Source of the DNA: Anaerolineaceae bacterium
Lineage (GTDB): Bacteria > Chloroflexota > Anaerolineae > Anaerolineales > Anaerolineaceae
Reading direction: 5' to 3'
NCBI GenBank assembly: GCA_002702705.1
Contig: PABH01000047.1
Coordinates: 1-64,000 of the forward strand
DNA length: 64,000 nucleotides
Numbering within the stretch: the first letter of the stretch is position 1; each line of letters opens with the position of its first letter. The translations under genes were made by a program, and so were the position numbers. Under the pieces are notes generated by a model, which ran no database searches, was not told the DNA's origin, and was given only the letters and a program-made list of their open reading frames with translations. This document shows, one piece after another, positions 53,391 to 62,263 of this stretch.

Positions 53391-54266
53391 ATGATGACAG
53401 CACAAGAAAAAACAGCCGAACAAACGATTAAAGCCATGACCCAGCGCAGCTTAAAAGAAAAACTGCAAAGTTTTCCGTGGTGGTTCGTTGCCCTTGTTTT
53501 AATTATCGCAACAGCAATTATTACCATCTTATCAATCGAATCCTACCGGGAAGCTTTTAACTTCATTCGGGCCGGTATTTCCGTCACGATTACCACAACC
53601 CTGATTGCCTTCCTGATCGCCCTCTTGATCGGGCTGCTCACCGGACTGGCTCGTATTTCCCGAAATGTGTTTTTCCGCAACCTGGCCACCCTCTATGTTG
53701 AGTTTATCCGTGGGGTGCCCATGCTGGTACTGATCTTCTTCATTGCCTTTGTGGTGATTCCGCTGGCGATCGATGGCATCAACGCCGTGGGTTTATGGTT
53801 ATCTTCCACCACCAGCGGCGGACTTTCGGGTATCATGTCAAACTTGGAACTCAAAGCGATCAGTATGAATGTACGCGCCATCATCGCCCTTTCGGTTACT
53901 TATGGCGCCTTCCTGGCAGAAATTTTCCGGGCGGGTATTCAGTCCGTTGATAAAGGTCAAATGGAAGCGGCCCGCTCACAAGGTATGAGTTACACCCAGG
54001 CTATGTATTACATCATTTTGCCGCAAGCCATTCGGAATATCATGCCTGCCCTGGGTAATGACTTTATCGCCATGTTAAAAGATTCATCACTGGTATCCTT
54101 ATTGGCTGTCCGTGATATCACCCAGACTGCCCGCCTGTATGCCGGCAGTTCTTTTCGTTTTAATGAAGCCTATACCACCCTGGCGATGATGTATCTCATC
54201 ATTACCTTCGTCCTTTCATTATTAGTCAAATATTTGGAAAGGAGATTCAGCACCAATGAACGTTAA
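53391..54266 (+). CDS. Amino-acid ABC transporter permease (HisM/GlnP type)
   Basis: A 291-aa permease. TM1 lies at about 34-52, and a second N-terminal helix begins [21 protein letters not shown]. The coupling motif [43 protein letters not shown] is the amino-acid-family EAA loop. [10 protein letters not shown] is also typical. A longer loop ([21 protein letters not shown]) than in E. coli relatives is present. It overlaps the ATPase gene by 11 nt. Confidence 0.92.
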   Translation: MMTAQEKTAEQTIKAMTQRSLKEKLQSFPWWFVALVLIIATAIITILSIESYREAFNFIRAGISVTITTTLIAFLIALLIGLLTGLARISRNVFFRNLATLYVEFIRGVPMLVLIFFIAFVVIPLAIDGINAVGLWLSSTTSGGLSGIMSNLELKAISMNVRAIIALSVTYGAFLAEIFRAGIQSVDKGQMEAARSQGMSYTQAMYYIILPQAIRNIMPALGNDFIAMLKDSSLVSLLAVRDITQTARLYAGSSFRFNEAYTTLAMMYLIITFVLSLLVKYLERRFSTNER

Positions 54267-54999
54267 ACCCATTATCGAAGTCAAAAATGTGAGTAAATAT
54301 TTTGGCACCATTGGCGCCTTAAAAAACGTCAGCCTCAACATCTATCCCGGTAAAGTAATTGTTATCATTGGCCCCAGCGGGTCCGGAAAATCCACCCTGC
54401 TGCGCTGCATGAATCAATTGGAAGTGGAAAACGACGGAGAAATTTGGGTCGATGGGGAACGCCTGACCCATAATCAAAAACACCTCAATCAAATTCGATC
54501 CGAAATCGGAATGGTTTTTCAGCATTTTTATTTATACCCGCACCTGAGTGTGCTCGAAAATATTACCCTGGCCCAGCGCATTGTGAAAGGCCGTTCCCGG
54601 CAGGAAGCCGAACAAATCGCCCTGGAACAATTAGAACGGGTTGGGATTCCGGAGAAAGCAAACGCCTTCCCAAAACAACTCTCTGGTGGGCAGCAGCAGC
54701 GTGTGGCCATTGCGCGGGCGCTGGCAATGAAACCAAAAATTATGCTGTTTGATGAACCCACCAGTGCCCTCGATCCGGAAATGATCAAAGAGGTGCTGGA
54801 TGTGATGTTATTGTTAGCCAAAGAAGGGATCACCATGGTGGTTGTCACACACGAAATGGGCTTTGCCCGTGCTGCCGCCGATGAAGTCGTTTTTATGGAC
54901 TATGGTGAAATTGTCGAACACGGCACGCCCCAGACTTTGTTTGATAACCCGGTTCATCCGCGCACCAAACAATTCTTTTCGCAAATATTGGCACACTAA
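54256..54999 (+). CDS. glnQ: Amino-acid ABC transporter ATPase (GlnQ/HisP type)
   Basis: A 247-aa ATPase: Walker [11 protein letters not shown]-loop [13 protein letters not shown], signature [15 protein letters not shown], Walker [14 protein letters not shown]-loop VVTHEMGF. This is the standard polar-amino-acid family member that drives the preceding permease. The start lies inside the permease gene, indicating translational coupling. Confidence 0.94.
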   Translation: MNVKPIIEVKNVSKYFGTIGALKNVSLNIYPGKVIVIIGPSGSGKSTLLRCMNQLEVENDGEIWVDGERLTHNQKHLNQIRSEIGMVFQHFYLYPHLSVLENITLAQRIVKGRSRQEAEQIALEQLERVGIPEKANAFPKQLSGGQQQRVAIARALAMKPKIMLFDEPTSALDPEMIKEVLDVMLLLAKEGITMVVVTHEMGFARAAADEVVFMDYGEIVEHGTPQTLFDNPVHPRTKQFFSQILAH

Positions 55000-55013
55000 C
55001 CCCAGCCATTTTA

Positions 55014-55105
55014 AGGTGCGACGCACTTGGTTGCCACCATATACGTTTTTATTCAGACAAGTTGGTAAACCAACAAGCCAATTACCTCAACAGTGCGTTG
55101 CACCT
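55014..55105. repeat. AGGTGCGACGCAC inverted repeat
   Basis: AGGTGCGACGCAC (55014-55026) pairs with GTGCGTTGCACCT (55093-55105) with one wobble, around a 66-nt loop. It is a typical dispersed REP-like palindrome. Confidence 0.6.
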
Positions 55106-55119
55106 GTAGTTAATAAAAA

Positions 55120-55167
55120 ACTGCCGGCATGAGGGGGGCATGTCGGCAGTGGACGGTCGAAACCGTC
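55120..55167 (+). terminator. Tandem strong hairpins after the amino-acid ABC operon
   Basis: ACTGCCGGCATG (55120-55131) and CATGTCGGCAGT (55139-55150) form a 12-bp stem around a G-rich loop (AGGGGGG). One base later GACGGT-CGAA-ACCGTC (55152-55167) forms a second stem with a tetraloop. The expected T-tract is lacking, so this may be a structured RNA rather than a terminator. Confidence 0.5.
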
Positions 55168-55254
55168 TAAAAATGAGTATACGTTATATTTTGGTACGGT
55201 CAAGCATATTCAAAAAACCTTGTATAATGTTTTAACAAGGTTGGAGTGAGGCTT

Positions 55255-55875
55255 TTATACTTCCGCAGCGGGGGTAGATTCCACGGCATAAATGTGAATC
55301 ACATCACCAAAGTCCCTGATCAACAGAGGGTTTCGTTTCAGCAGCAGCCAGGCACACACCGCCAGGTCCCCCACCGCACCGGAAGCATTTAACACCAAAG
55401 CCACGAGCAGCATCCACATCCACTGCAGTGGAAAAACAGGCATAAGTAATATGCCCGCCAGACTGATCACTACCAACGGGGCAAGCCCAATCACCAGATA
55501 TTTGCCGTGGGGAAAATACCAATCCGGCGCGGCGGCATAAGCATAAGCGCCTTTAAACCCAAACAGCGGACGGTTTTTTGTGAATACCCAAAAGAAAAAA
55601 CCGTGCACGATTTCGTGCAGCACCAAAACCAAAAACATGGAAAAAATAAAACCAACGACACCCCACAGGAGAGAACCGATACTCTTTATCGAAAAAGAAA
55701 AACTGCCGTTCATTTCCGGGCGTTGCCAAACCACCATCTGCCAGAACAACCAGGTAAACAAAACCATCAAACCCAATCCGATCACATTTAACCCAATCAG
55801 GAGTTTTCGGTTGGTTTTTAAATCAAACGTGCTGTCTAAAACATAGGTGTCTGGCAAATTTTTTGTAGGCTGCAT
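55255..55875 (-). CDS. DUF3267-type zincin membrane protein
   Basis: A 206-aa membrane protein with four or five TM helices. VLVLHEIVHGFFFWVF contains the HExxH zinc motif within a TM segment, as in the DUF3267 putative zincin peptidases, and FKGAYAYAAAPDWYFPHGKYLVIGLAPL is the usual following block. Relatives resemble site-2-protease-like intramembrane enzymes, but no substrate is known. AAGGAT precedes the ATG. Confidence 0.85.
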   Translation of the reverse strand: MQPTKNLPDTYVLDSTFDLKTNRKLLIGLNVIGLGLMVLFTWLFWQMVVWQRPEMNGSFSFSIKSIGSLLWGVVGFIFSMFLVLVLHEIVHGFFFWVFTKNRPLFGFKGAYAYAAAPDWYFPHGKYLVIGLAPLVVISLAGILLMPVFPLQWMWMLLVALVLNASGAVGDLAVCAWLLLKRNPLLIRDFGDVIHIYAVESTPAAEV

Positions 55876-55918
55876 ATTTAAATCCTTTGTCTCGTTTTGT
55901 TCAAATACTCAAAAACTC

Positions 55919-56866
55919 CTAATGATCAATGGGGTTCATCACCGTATCCAAAAAACTTAAGATGTGCTGCCTGTACAGCACATCTTCCGGTGTATCACTC
56001 AAACCGTCCTCGGAAAAAATCAGATGGTCTGCACCTTCAATAATCGAAAGAATAACGTTCTCCCCGCCTGCTTCCTTTAACCAATAGCCATTTTCTACCG
56101 GAATTTGACTGTCCGCTGTGCCATGCAAAATCAATACCGGTCGGGGCGAAATACGGGGGATATCCCGCAGCGGTGAAGCCTTTGCAGGCAAGGCGCCGTA
56201 GACGGTTAACATTCCCAATTTGGAAAAGGGCTCGAATATTTTAATACCTGCTTCGGGAAAATCCATCATCCGCATGCCTCCGCTGATCATTTTATCAATC
56301 GAAGCAAAGGCACTGACACTAATAACTGCATCCACTTCCGTGCGAAAAGCTGCAGTGCGGATCGCCGTTGCACCACCCATAGAAAGGCCCAATAAAACAA
56401 CCGGTTTTTCTGCCAGGGTGGGTTGGTTGATGATCCAATCCAACACAGCTTCAACGTCTCTCGGTTCCTCAAAAGCCAGGCCAATTCGATTGCCACCACT
56501 GCGTCCATGTGCCCGCATATCCAGCACAAAAACCGCATAACCCGCTTCTTGCAAAAAGACGGCCTGCGGTAAAAGGGTAGATGCATCCAAACCATCCATG
56601 CCATGCAAAAGAACAACAATTCCCCGGGATTTTTCTTTCGGAATCCACCACCCTTTTAAATCGATACCATCACTGCTGGTCAATTCAACCGTTTCAGCTG
56701 TTAATCCTAACGCTTCCGGGGTATAGCTAAATTTTTCGACCCGATGTTCAAATGCACTTTTCACAAATACAACCGAGAATATAAAAAAGCCTAAAAATAC
56801 GACAACCAAAACAGCACCAAGGCCAATTATTAACCCCTTACCACTTATCTTTCTACCTTTAAACAT
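55919..56866 (-). CDS. Membrane-anchored alpha/beta hydrolase
   Basis: A 315-aa protein from the ATG at 56866, which has GGAG upstream (the frame extends to 56893). An N-terminal TM helix (about 10-32) anchors a serine-hydrolase domain: VVLLHGMDGLD, the nucleophile elbow GLSMGGATA, an acid in LILHGTADSQIPVE and the His in EGADHLIF. It resembles the extracytoplasmic hydrolases of the BAAT/YfhR type. Substrate unknown. It is divergent from the CitE-like gene. Confidence 0.88.
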   Translation of the reverse strand: MFKGRKISGKGLIIGLGAVLVVVFLGFFIFSVVFVKSAFEHRVEKFSYTPEALGLTAETVELTSSDGIDLKGWWIPKEKSRGIVVLLHGMDGLDASTLLPQAVFLQEAGYAVFVLDMRAHGRSGGNRIGLAFEEPRDVEAVLDWIINQPTLAEKPVVLLGLSMGGATAIRTAAFRTEVDAVISVSAFASIDKMISGGMRMMDFPEAGIKIFEPFSKLGMLTVYGALPAKASPLRDIPRISPRPVLILHGTADSQIPVENGYWLKEAGGENVILSIIEGADHLIFSEDGLSDTPEDVLYRQHILSFLDTVMNPIDH

Positions 56867-57036
56867 CCCTACTCCATATAAAACCATATTCAATTTTCAC
56901 AAAACAAATTATACCTGTACTCCAAGTTGGCAGTACAAAACAAACACCATTTTTGCTAAATGTTTTATTACATATTGAAACAAATAAAAAACCATTCTAT
57001 ACTTACCCTTACGAAACCCATCGGAGGTAACCACAA

Positions 57037-57906
57037 ATGCGTTCACGCAGAGCTCTTTTATATGTTCCCGCTGACGATCTACACAAAATCAATAAAGCAG
57101 CGAATTTATCGGTTGATAGTATCATATTGGATCTGGAAGATGCCACCGCAACCAATCGCAAACAAGAGGCCCGTCAGATCAGTGCCAATGTTCTTCAAAC
57201 CATTCAGTTTGGCGACAGCGAGCGGCTGGTACGTGTTAATCCATTCTTTTCCGGGTTAACAGAAGCAGACCTGGAAGCCATTCTTCCTGCAAAACCCGAT
57301 GGAATCATCTTACCCAAAGTGATTAACGCCGCAGATGTTCAGACGCTCAGCAGTATTATTCAATCCGCCGAACAAAAAAATGGCTGGCAGATCGGTTCAA
57401 TCCCCATCATAGCCGTTGTTGAATCCGCACTAGGCATCATCCAACTGCCGCAAATTTGCCAGGCAGATGCCCGCTTACAAGCCATTATTTGCGGTGGAGA
57501 AGATTTAGCCGCCGACTTAAACGCCATCCGCACCCGATCCGCAAAGGAATTGTTTTACGCCCGCAGTGCCGTGGTGCTGCATGCCGCAGCTTACAAACTC
57601 CAGGCAATTGACATGGTGACCGCCGACTTCACCGATCTCGATTTCCTGGTGGAAGAAGCCCGCAGCGGTATGGAAATGGGTTTTTCGGGGAAACAAATCA
57701 TCCATCCCAACCAGGTGGAACCCGTTCAAAAAGCGTTTACGCCGGAAGAGGACGAAATTCGGTACGCGCAGGAATTAATCCGGCAGTTTAATGAAAACCA
57801 GTCCAATGGGCAAGGCGCTTTTGCCATTGACGGCGCGATGGTAGATATGCCAATGATTACCCGCGCGAAAAACCTGCTTGCCCGGGCAAATATCACCACC
57901 GAATAA
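57037..57906 (+). CDS. CitE-like acyl-CoA lyase (HpcH/HpaI aldolase family)
   Basis: A 289-aa TIM-barrel protein of the citrate lyase beta / malyl-CoA lyase family. SRRALLYVPADDLHKI is the start signature, SIILDLEDATAT carries the metal-binding acid, and RVNPFFSG, GIILPKV, VVESALGIIQLP and CGGEDLAADL follow the usual order. Without citD/citF nearby, a stand-alone malyl- or citramalyl-CoA lyase is more likely than citrate lyase. GGAGG precedes the ATG and a terminator (57957) follows. Confidence 0.9.
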   Translation: MRSRRALLYVPADDLHKINKAANLSVDSIILDLEDATATNRKQEARQISANVLQTIQFGDSERLVRVNPFFSGLTEADLEAILPAKPDGIILPKVINAADVQTLSSIIQSAEQKNGWQIGSIPIIAVVESALGIIQLPQICQADARLQAIICGGEDLAADLNAIRTRSAKELFYARSAVVLHAAAYKLQAIDMVTADFTDLDFLVEEARSGMEMGFSGKQIIHPNQVEPVQKAFTPEEDEIRYAQELIRQFNENQSNGQGAFAIDGAMVDMPMITRAKNLLARANITTE

Positions 57907-57956
57907 TATCCGCCATCTGAACAACGTAAAAATACCCCCTCTGACCATTGAAAACA

Positions 57957-57999
57957 ACCCCGTCTTCTGGCATCATTAGAAAACGGGGTAAGTTTTATT
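57957..57999 (+). terminator. Intrinsic terminator of the CitE-like gene
   Basis: ACCCCGT (57957-57963) pairs with ACGGGGT (57983-57989), extended by an internal TTCT/AGAA pair; AAGTTTTATTT follows. Confidence 0.65.
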
Positions 58000-58032
58000 T
58001 ACCCCCATTTTAAAAATGGTAAAACCGGGATC

Positions 58033-58410
58033 ATGAAACAAATGCGTATCTTAATTGCAGATCAACAGCCGAAAGTTCGTTTTGCGCTGAATGTGCTGTT
58101 GCAAAATCAGAAAGATTATCTGGTCGTGGGCCATGCTGCGAACACAGGGGAGCTATTATCGCACCTCCAGCAAATCACCCCGGATATCATTCTGCTGGAC
58201 AGTAATCTGCCCGGTATGCCGATTGCCGAATTAATTCAAACCATCCAACTCAGGTCACCCAAAATACCTACCCTGGTGATGAGCGCAAACCCCGAATCTC
58301 AACAAACACTGCTCTCATTTGGAGCAGATGATTACGTCAGCAAAAACGAAGCAGCCACTCATCTATTGGAAATTCTGCGGCGGTTTTCTGTTTCCCCACT
58401 CCTTCAATAA
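58033..58410 (+). CDS. Stand-alone response-regulator receiver domain
   Basis: A 125-aa CheY-size receiver similar to the N-terminus of NarL-type regulators, but with no output domain. The phospho-acceptor Asp is in IILLDSNLPGMP, the switch Ser in LVMSANPES and the Lys in DYVSKNEAA. The usual acidic pair is altered: ILIADQQP has Asp-Gln instead of Asp-Asp/Glu, which may change Mg binding. No kinase is adjacent. Codon 4 (58042) is an alternative start. Confidence 0.88.
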   Translation: MKQMRILIADQQPKVRFALNVLLQNQKDYLVVGHAANTGELLSHLQQITPDIILLDSNLPGMPIAELIQTIQLRSPKIPTLVMSANPESQQTLLSFGADDYVSKNEAATHLLEILRRFSVSPLLQ

Positions 58411-58494
58411 CCATAAAACATGGTTATTTTTGGTGTTTTTTTAATTTAACCCCTTACAAAACCCAAACCTGTATAACCAAAACAGGTTTTTTTC
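58406..58494 (+). terminator. Two consecutive intrinsic terminators
   Basis: AATAACCAT-AAAAC-ATGGTTATT (58406-58428) includes the receiver stop codon and is followed by TTTT. AAACCTGT (58465-58472)/ACAGGTTT (58482-58489) is followed by TTTTT. The remainder of the gap to 58720 holds a TATAAT at about 58538 and an imperfect stem AACAAC ... GTTGTT just before the CAP gene. Confidence 0.7.
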
Positions 58495-58720
58495 CTTACA
58501 AATCCTTTTCACGTTTGTTTAAATCCTCCAAAAAACATTATAATGCTTGTAAACAAACTCAAATAGGTCAAGATAGAGCCTTGAAAGGGAGTTCCGCATT
58601 CTAATATTCTTCGCTGTCAATCAAAATAAACTCAAAAATAATTAAAGGTAAAGTTTAATATCCCAAAACAACGTTCCGGATAAAAACGGGAATGGTTGTT
58701 TCTTTGCGAAAAATATACTT

Positions 58721-59677
58721 ATGAAAAATAAAAAAACAATGATGGAAAAATATTTAAAGCGTTACCTATCCCTGCCGGTATTCTTTTTCATTGTCTGCAC
58801 TCTTTTTCTCCTTTCCAGTTTCCAACCCCACCGGCAAGTTTCAGCACAAACACCGGATAACGGACACCAAATCTTTTTACCATTGGTGATAAATGGCAGC
58901 GGTACAACTCAAAATGATGTCTGTAACCAGTCCAACGAAGAATGGTTATGCCGCTTAAACCAATACCGCCAGATGGTAAATCTTTCCCCCGTTACGTCAA
59001 ACAGCACCATGAGTATTGGGGTCGAAAAACATGACCAATACCTGGTAAAAAATGGCGATAAAATTCAAGCGGGTATAATCACCAATTTTCACCTTGAAGA
59101 CCCCAACAATCCGGGATACACACCGGAAGGTGCAGAAGCGGGCGGACAGAGTAATATTGTCTGGTATCCGAGCAATAATTATTCAATCGAAGAAGCCATT
59201 GAAATCTGGATGACCTTCTCCAGCCACCGCTACGGCATGTTACACCCGGATTTCAGCAGCAGCGGTTTTGACCTGACCTGTACTAATCAATACTGTGCGT
59301 CCAGTTTAAATGTAACCGGCAGCCTGCCTGCTTCTTATGATTTCAGTGAAGCCAATATTTCTTATCCGCTGGATAAACAAACCGGTTTGGCAACAGGCAC
59401 AGAAATCACCTGGGCTTTTTACCGGCCCTGGTTAGGTGCAAAAACCGATGCGAATGAGGTGTATTTTGTATCTGGTTCGATTTTAGATCAATCCGGAAAC
59501 CCGGTGGCATTTACGGTGAATGAACCCAACCATACCAACAATACGGATGATTATAAAAACCAGGTTGCGCTGTTACCCATCAATGATCTCCAGCCGAACC
59601 ACACTTACCGCGTCTCCCTCACGGTTCGTTATCTTGGTCAAAATTACACCAAAAACTGGTCATTCACGACAAAATAA
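58721..59677 (+). CDS. Exported CAP-domain (SCP/PR1) protein
   Basis: A 318-aa secreted protein. The signal peptide (hydrophobic about 15-33) is cleaved near SAQ; directly after it is HQIFLPLVING. The CAP domain covers about residues 70-215: CRLNQYRQMVNLSPVTSN, SIGVEKHDQYLV, AEAGGQSNIVW, SIEEAIEIWMTFSSHRYGMLHPDF. The last block holds the conserved His-Arg-Tyr motif. An Ig-like C-terminal region (YFVSGSILDQSGNPV to NWSFTTK) follows. CAP proteins bind lipids or act on cell surfaces; the role here is unknown. Confidence 0.83.
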   Translation: MKNKKTMMEKYLKRYLSLPVFFFIVCTLFLLSSFQPHRQVSAQTPDNGHQIFLPLVINGSGTTQNDVCNQSNEEWLCRLNQYRQMVNLSPVTSNSTMSIGVEKHDQYLVKNGDKIQAGIITNFHLEDPNNPGYTPEGAEAGGQSNIVWYPSNNYSIEEAIEIWMTFSSHRYGMLHPDFSSSGFDLTCTNQYCASSLNVTGSLPASYDFSEANISYPLDKQTGLATGTEITWAFYRPWLGAKTDANEVYFVSGSILDQSGNPVAFTVNEPNHTNNTDDYKNQVALLPINDLQPNHTYRVSLTVRYLGQNYTKNWSFTTK

Positions 59678-59697
59678 ATCCACCTTAAGCCAAAAAT

Positions 59698-59735
59698 AAA
59701 ACTGTGCTGTTGTTACGCAGCACAGTTTTTTGTTT
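59698..59735. terminator. Bidirectional intrinsic terminator
   Basis: AAACTGTGCTG and CAGCACAGTTTT (9-bp core ACTGTGCTG/CAGCACAGT) are followed by TTTTTGTTTTC. It lies between convergent genes. Confidence 0.88.
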
Positions 59736-59763
59736 TCTTTTCGCTGTATCAAAAGCTTTGGGG

Positions 59764-59982
59764 TTAAACATCCTCAGAAGGCTGAACGATGAAATATGCA
59801 ATCACACCCAATAAAGGCACCGCCACCATAATCAAAGCCCATAATGCTTTAACCTGAGCGGTTAATTTACGGTTTTTTAGGTTAAACAAAGCAAAAATTA
59901 CCAGCCCAAACCAGGCCAGGATCAATAATAAACTAAACATCTGAACCAAAACAAAACCAAAACTGTATCCAAAATGAGACAT
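59764..59982 (-). CDS. Small PLDc_N-type membrane protein, 72 aa
   Basis: Two TM helices: about 12-34 with LLLILAWFGLVIFALFNL, and about 47-67 with LWALIMVAVPLLGVIAYFIV. This matches the N-terminal membrane module of cardiolipin synthase-like phospholipase D proteins, which often exists alone in bacteria. The function of the stand-alone form is unknown. A moderate AGAGAGG precedes the ATG. Confidence 0.8.
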   Translation of the reverse strand: MSHFGYSFGFVLVQMFSLLLILAWFGLVIFALFNLKNRKLTAQVKALWALIMVAVPLLGVIAYFIVQPSEDV

Positions 59983-60165
59983 TTTTTACCTCTCTTTATA
60001 AACAGATTTCAGAACATGTCGGCAGAGCCTTTTCGATTATACCATTCTAGCAATTCAGCTGCATGTAACCCGAAACCCACTCGCCCAGAATCATGCGAAA
60101 TTCCGGTTCATTATTCTTTTATAACGGAAGTCGAAATCGGGTGGTGCAGCTTGCTTTTGATTAAC

Positions 60166-60196
60166 TTGACTCTACCCTTAGGGGAGGGAATATACT
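60166..60196 (+). promoter_or_regulatory. MerR-type promoter with 19-bp spacer and dyad operator
   Basis: TTGACT (60166-60171) and TATACT (60191-60196) are separated by 19 bp. The spacer contains a dyad centred on ACCCTTAGGGG, with further matching CT/AG positions on both sides. The over-long spacer with an internal dyad is the hallmark of promoters that MerR regulators untwist, so the downstream MerR gene is probably self-regulated. Confidence 0.8.
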
Positions 60197-60225
60197 AAAA
60201 TTATCTTAAGCGGAGTGGAAACCCC

Positions 60226-61578
60226 ATGTTAAAAATCGGAGACTTCTCAAAATTAGCCAATGTAACCATCAAGACCTTACGTTATTATGATCAGTTTGAT
60301 TTGTTAAAACCAGTCTATACGGATCGATATAATGGTTATCGTTATTATTCCCTTGAACAACTTCCGCGCTTGAACCGCATCCTGGCTTTAAAAGACCTTG
60401 GATTTTCACTTGAACAAATCAGCCTGTTAATGAAGGAAGATCTGCCCGTCGAACGGCTGCAGTTTATGCTCCACCAGCATCAAAACCAACTCGAAGAACA
60501 CCTGCGAGAAGAACAACAACGGCTGCAGCGGGTATCTGCCCGTCTGGCCCAGATCGCACAAGAAGGTATTCCGCCGCATCACGAGATCCTTTTAAAACAC
60601 GTTCCAAACCAGTGGATTGCCTCCCGTGGGATGCTTCCCGCGGTAGACATTCCCATTTACAGCCGCATTCAAGAAACTTACCAACAATTGAAAGACTGGA
60701 CTCTTAATAAGAATCTGATTCCCATGGGACCCTGGATGATTTTACAACGAGCTGCTCCCGAAAAAGACGCTCAAACCCCCTTTGAGTTGGCACAAGCGGT
60801 TACCAGCCCGGTTAAGAAATCCTTGTATGCCTTTCGGGAAAACAATACCGATCTACGCGTGTTGATTGGCAGTGACAACATGGCATCCGTGGTCCATACC
60901 GGTTCACGAGCTACCCTGCATACCGCTTACCAGAGCCTGTATACATGGAGTGAACACAATGGATTTGTGGTTAACGGCCACAGCCGTGAAATTTATCTAC
61001 CCTCGCTATCAGAGGACTACCAGGATGAAGATGTGTTTGAAATTCAGGTGCCTCTTGAATCAATTAAAGATCGGGAACGTAAATATTTTGCCGCACCACA
61101 GCGCAAAACCAATCCAAAAGAACCGCAAATCCTTTCTCGCCCTGCCTTTATGGCAGTAGGGTTAAGTTATCACGGTGCAAATGAAAACGGAGAGATTGGG
61201 GTTTTGTGGGGTGATTTTATGAGCAGAATCACCGAGGTGGAACATACGGCGGGAAAAATGGAAACATTTGGCTTGTGTTATTCAGCAGATGAAAACGGGA
61301 ATTTTGAATATGTAGCGTGTATCGAAGTGAACCAGGTAAACCAAGTTCCGCAAGATATGGTTATCCGTTTGGTGCCGGAATGCACCTATGCCGTCTTCAC
61401 CCATATTGGTTTGGTCACTACCCTGGGTGAAACCTATGATTACATCCTTAATACCTGGTTTCCGCAGTCCGATTATGTCATTGGTGATGGTCCGGATTTT
61501 GAATTATATACGGAGGAGTTTTTCCCGGATAATGAAAAAGCACGCATGTATATTTATTTCCCGGTGAAACCAAAATAA
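60226..61578 (+). CDS. MerR-family regulator with long effector-binding region
   Basis: A 450-aa regulator, longer than the usual 120-280. The N-terminal HTH reads KIGDFSKLANVTIKTLRYYDQFDLL, then YRYYSLEQLPRLNRILALKDLGFSLEQI, and a coiled-coil dimer helix (about 85-125). The rest looks like two GyrI-like/BmrR-type effector domains in tandem: about 130-270 (PHHEILLKHVPNQWIASRG) and 300-450 (AFMAVGLSYHGANENGEIG, TYAVFTHIG). GyrI-like domains bind amphipathic drugs. GGAG precedes the ATG. No target gene other than itself is evident. Confidence 0.88.
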   Translation: MLKIGDFSKLANVTIKTLRYYDQFDLLKPVYTDRYNGYRYYSLEQLPRLNRILALKDLGFSLEQISLLMKEDLPVERLQFMLHQHQNQLEEHLREEQQRLQRVSARLAQIAQEGIPPHHEILLKHVPNQWIASRGMLPAVDIPIYSRIQETYQQLKDWTLNKNLIPMGPWMILQRAAPEKDAQTPFELAQAVTSPVKKSLYAFRENNTDLRVLIGSDNMASVVHTGSRATLHTAYQSLYTWSEHNGFVVNGHSREIYLPSLSEDYQDEDVFEIQVPLESIKDRERKYFAAPQRKTNPKEPQILSRPAFMAVGLSYHGANENGEIGVLWGDFMSRITEVEHTAGKMETFGLCYSADENGNFEYVACIEVNQVNQVPQDMVIRLVPECTYAVFTHIGLVTTLGETYDYILNTWFPQSDYVIGDGPDFELYTEEFFPDNEKARMYIYFPVKPK

Positions 61579-61642
61579 CGTCAACAGATTCCTTTTTTTC
61601 AAAACAGGCTTAACATTACCAAAAATTAAATAGGGCAGAATT

Positions 61643-61729
61643 GTAGGGTGGGTTGGTTTGCAGAAGAAAGAATACCTGATTATGGAAATTTATCTGTGAT
61701 CGAAGTAAGCCGCAACCAACCCACCCTAC
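61643..61729. repeat. GTAGGGTGGGTTGG palindromic repeat
   Basis: GTAGGGTGGGTTGG (61643-61656) is exactly reverse-complemented at 61716-61729 around a 59-nt loop. The arms match those at 21977-22054, so this is a dispersed MITE/REP-like element. Confidence 0.75.
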
Positions 61730-61759
61730 TGTAATATCCTCATAATGAGAACCGACCTT

Positions 61760-62263
61760 TTATCCAAACAATCGCCGGTAAACCAATTCCTTATCTTCCC
61801 TACGGGCGGGTCGAATATTCTCATCCAGGCCCAGGTCAAACTGCAAACCATTCTCATAAAGCGACCACAATAAATCGTTATCATCATCCGCGGCAATGCG
61901 GTTAATGGAAAACCCACCGCAACCGCTGCATTGATGAATCACCTGTAGTTCTCCTAAGCCACTGCCGTATTTATTACGTTCTTGTTTAAAGGTCAAGCCA
62001 ATCGGGCGCATGTGTGCTTTACAAACATTCAGGCGGTCTCCGGATTGGTAGAGGTCAACATGTTTGGACCATAAACAATACGGGCAGTGATTACGATTAT
62101 TAACACCGCTCAAAACCACATCCGAGCTGACCGGGGCACCGCAGTGGCTGCAGGTGAAACCAACCAAAACCTGATACCATTCGGTTCGTTCCACGCGGCG
62201 GTTGGTTTGTTTACGATAGGTTTGTTTTTTTCTTTTGATTTTTTCGAAATTGCTGTATGTCAT
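61760..62263 (-). CDS. RNHCP zinc-finger domain protein
   Basis: A 167-aa protein. A basic N-terminal tail (FEKIKRKKQTYRKQTNRR) is followed by the RNHCP domain: FTCSHCGAPV, then NRNHCPYCLWSKHVD, giving the CxxC and HCPxC zinc ligands, and IHQCSGCGGFSINRIAADD. The domain is named after its RNHCP motif and has no established function; a nucleic-acid role is plausible from the basic tail. The ATG overlaps the rsgA stop by 4 nt (ATGA). Confidence 0.9.
   Translation of the reverse strand: MTYSNFEKIKRKKQTYRKQTNRRVERTEWYQVLVGFTCSHCGAPVSSDVVLSGVNNRNHCPYCLWSKHVDLYQSGDRLNVCKAHMRPIGLTFKQERNKYGSGLGELQVIHQCSGCGGFSINRIAADDDNDLLWSLYENGLQFDLGLDENIRPARREDKELVYRRLFG

Noticed and set aside
58411-58720. Riboswitch (for example c-di-GMP type) upstream of the CAP protein
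   Set aside because: I looked for the conserved GEMM and other aptamer cores and found none; only two terminators and an imperfect stem are present.
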